A stretch of 64,000 bases of DNA from Piscinibacter sp047600445 (GTDB lineage Bacteria; Pseudomonadota; Gammaproteobacteria; Burkholderiales; Burkholderiaceae_C): positions 930,001-994,000 of the forward strand of contig NZ_JASGKT010000002.1 in the NCBI RefSeq assembly GCF_047600445.1, written 5' to 3'. Position numbers and translations under genes: made by a program. Below, one piece after another: positions 62,534 through 64,000 of the stretch; the stretch's first letter is position 1; every line of letters starts with the position of its first letter. The notes below the pieces were generated by a model that did no database searches, was not told the DNA's origin, and was given only the letters and a program-made list of their open reading frames with translations.

Positions 62534-64000
62534 TTACTTCTCGATCGCGCCCAGATCGGCCGCTGCGCCGCTCACCGAGCGGGCCGTTCCCACCAGGCTG
62601 GTGTTCAACTGGTAGTTCACCGGGAAGCCCGAAGCGGCAGAGAGGCTTGCCTGAGCCTGATCGATGATGGCGGAGCCTGCGAGTGGGACGAGGGAGTTGA
62701 CATCGACAGGCGGGGTGGAGCCCGTGATGAAGTTGGAGGTGCCGAGGATCTGCCCGGGGACGGGGTGATAGGGATCGGAGTCGACCCAGCGGGAGTTGAT
62801 CCAGTTGCGGCCGAAGTTCAGGATGCCGCCGGTGGTCCATGCGGAGCCGACCTCGGTGGAGGCACGCAACATGGCGTAGGGAGCGGCATCGTCGTAGACG
62901 AAGACGTTGTTCCAGATCTCGGCGCGCTCCTCGGTGGTGGAGAGCTGGAAGAGCACGGCATAACCGTTGCCGGTGATGCGCACCGTGTTGTTGAAGAAAT
63001 ACAGTGTGCCCTTGCGGTTGTTCGGCTCGCCCCAGTTGGCGCCCGGGGTGGAGCCGTTGTGGTCGCCGCCATAGTGGATCGTGCTGCCCTTGCGACCATC
63101 CTTGATGATCTGGTTGCCGTAGACGAACGTGGTGCGGTAGTCGGGCTGCTTCTTGGCGTAGACGGGGAAGTCCTCGGCCTCGACCAGATCGATGGCGCGA
63201 GAGCCGTCCTCGATGCGGTTGTAGCGCACCACGGTGCCCACCGAGCGATCCTTGAGGGAGTTGCCCGAGGCGCCGGAGCGCATGGCGCCGTAGCGGTTGA
63301 ACTCGTAGACCACACCGTGGCTCTGGATGTAGGTGGAGTGCATGTGCACGTCACCGACGATGCCGTTGTTGGTGAAAGTGTTGCCGGCGATGCGCAGGTT
63401 CTTGGTGACGGCGAAGTCGCCGTCATCGGTGGACTTGCTGAAGATGCCCTGGCTGCAATCGGTGATCTCGTTGTCGGCGATGGTGATGTTGTGGCCGCGG
63501 TCGACCCAGATGCAGGCGCCGAAGTCGGTGTAGGACTTGGAGGCGCCGGCGGCGTCGGTGAACTTGTAGCTGGGGTGGGCCGAGCGCACCACGAGGCCGT
63601 CGATCTGGATGTTGCGCGGATAGGACTCGTAGGCCTGGGTGGCCAGCGGCTTGACGACGATGACCGAGCGGTTCTGGTGGATGTCGCTGACGGCGGTGGA
63701 GCTGCCGTAGGCGTTGGCCAGGGCGCGGCGGGTGACGGCGTTGGCGCCGGTGATGACGGGGCGCTGGCCGTTGGGGCCCTTGACGCCGCAGATGCGCACG
63801 GGCGCGTCGGCGGTGCCCTGGGCGGCGATGAGGAACTTGCCGGCGTAGGGCGTGGCGCTGTAGAAGATGCGCACGGTGTCGCCGGCCTTCAGGCTCTCCC
63901 AGGGCACGTCGGCCAGGCTGGCGAGCTGGCCCGCGTTCGGCCCCACCTGGTAGTCCGTACCCTTGCCCGAGGGCTGGCACGCCGTCAGGCTGACAGGCGA
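62534..64000 (-). CDS. Right-handed parallel beta-helix lipoprotein (5' end beyond right window edge)
   Basis: The frame is open from the right edge, so the gene starts beyond the window; 488 residues are visible. They begin SPVSLTACQPSGKG, where LTAC looks like a lipobox with a lipidated cysteine. Repeated short strands follow (IQIDGLVVRSAHPSYKFTDA, GHNITIADNEITDCSQGIFS, NLRIAGNTFTNNGIVGDVHM, VVRYNRIEDGSRAIDLVEAE, FVYGNQIIKDGRKGSTIHYG), the pattern of pectate-lyase-like or NosD-like beta-helix proteins. The C terminus (SVSGAAADLGAIEK) matches the end of choice-of-anchor or beta-helix proteins. Convergent with the acyltransferase fusion, it may bind or cut the exported polysaccharide. No catalytic residues can be assigned. 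Confidence 0.83.
   Translation of the reverse strand, partial: SPVSLTACQPSGKGTDYQVGPNAGQLASLADVPWESLKAGDTVRIFYSATPYAGKFLIAAQGTADAPVRICGVKGPNGQRPVITGANAVTRRALANAYGSSTAVSDIHQNRSVIVVKPLATQAYESYPRNIQIDGLVVRSAHPSYKFTDAAGASKSYTDFGACIWVDRGHNITIADNEITDCSQGIFSKSTDDGDFAVTKNLRIAGNTFTNNGIVGDVHMHSTYIQSHGVVYEFNRYGAMRSGASGNSLKDRSVGTVVRYNRIEDGSRAIDLVEAEDFPVYAKKQPDYRTTFVYGNQIIKDGRKGSTIHYGGDHNGSTPGANWGEPNNRKGTLYFFNNTVRITGNGYAVLFQLSTTEERAEIWNNVFVYDDAAPYAMLRASTEVGSAWTTGGILNFGRNWINSRWVDSDPYHPVPGQILGTSNFITGSTPPVDVNSLVPLAGSAIIDQAQASLSAASGFPVNYQLNTSLVGTARSVSGAAADLGAIEK

Overview
The window reads as chromosomal DNA of a high-GC betaproteobacterium, most likely Burkholderiales of the Rubrivivax/Leptothrix/Methylibium type. 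The evidence is the very GC-rich codon third positions, the acnB / mdh / GntR / sdhCDAB-sdhE-gltA cluster, the order leuC-ecn-leuD-leuB-asd-fimV-truA-trpFBA-accD followed later by folC-dedD-cvpA-purF-metZ, and an XrtA-like exopolysaccharide locus. The assignment is by gene content and order, not by a database match.

Layout. (1) 1-11.0 kb: TCA-cycle block. The minus strand carries acnB (cut by the left edge), a small secreted protein, a CitE-like lyase, trans-aconitate methyltransferase and mdh. The plus strand carries a GntR regulator, sdhC, sdhD, sdhA, a frameshifted sdhB, sdhE and gltA. Two copies of a near-palindromic site lie upstream of acnB and in the mdh/gntR gap and probably bind the GntR protein. 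(2) 11.1-22.8 kb: biosynthetic housekeeping genes leuC, an entericidin-like lipoprotein, leuD, leuB, asd, fimV, truA, trpF, trpB, trpA and accD. (3) 22.85-40.17 kb: a minus-strand biosynthetic operon that separates accD from folC. It holds a 4263-residue NRPS/PKS hybrid with an integrated aminotransferase, two unusual alpha/beta hydrolases, a membrane acyltransferase, an Sfp-type phosphopantetheinyl transferase and a cupin/JmjC-like oxygenase. (4) 40.4-47.2 kb: folC, a SPOR-domain protein, cvpA, purF, metZ and gltX. (5) 47.25-47.57 kb: tRNA-Ala(GGC), tRNA-Glu(TTC) and tRNA-Asp(GTC). (6) 47.6-64 kb: exopolysaccharide region with ugd on the minus strand and, on the plus strand, a priming sugar transferase, export lipoprotein, chain-length protein, tyrosine kinase, outer-membrane beta-barrel, AAA ATPase fused to a degenerate epimerase-like domain, two GT4 glycosyltransferases, a hexapeptide acetyltransferase and an acyltransferase-esterase fusion. 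A beta-helix lipoprotein running off the right edge ends the window.

The best candidate for an undescribed system is the 22.85-40.17 kb operon. Its synthetase is predicted to load a proline-like residue, extend it once with malonate, convert the keto group to an amine with the built-in aminotransferase, then add a glycine-like residue. It ends in a module whose adenylation domain has lost its signature motifs, and it has no thioesterase. Two hydrolases with abnormal nucleophile elbows follow directly.

No gene-free stretch longer than about 300 bases was found. The largest gaps are 48951-49215 (ugd / sugar transferase divergent region) and 40168-40378 (synthetase / folC divergent region).
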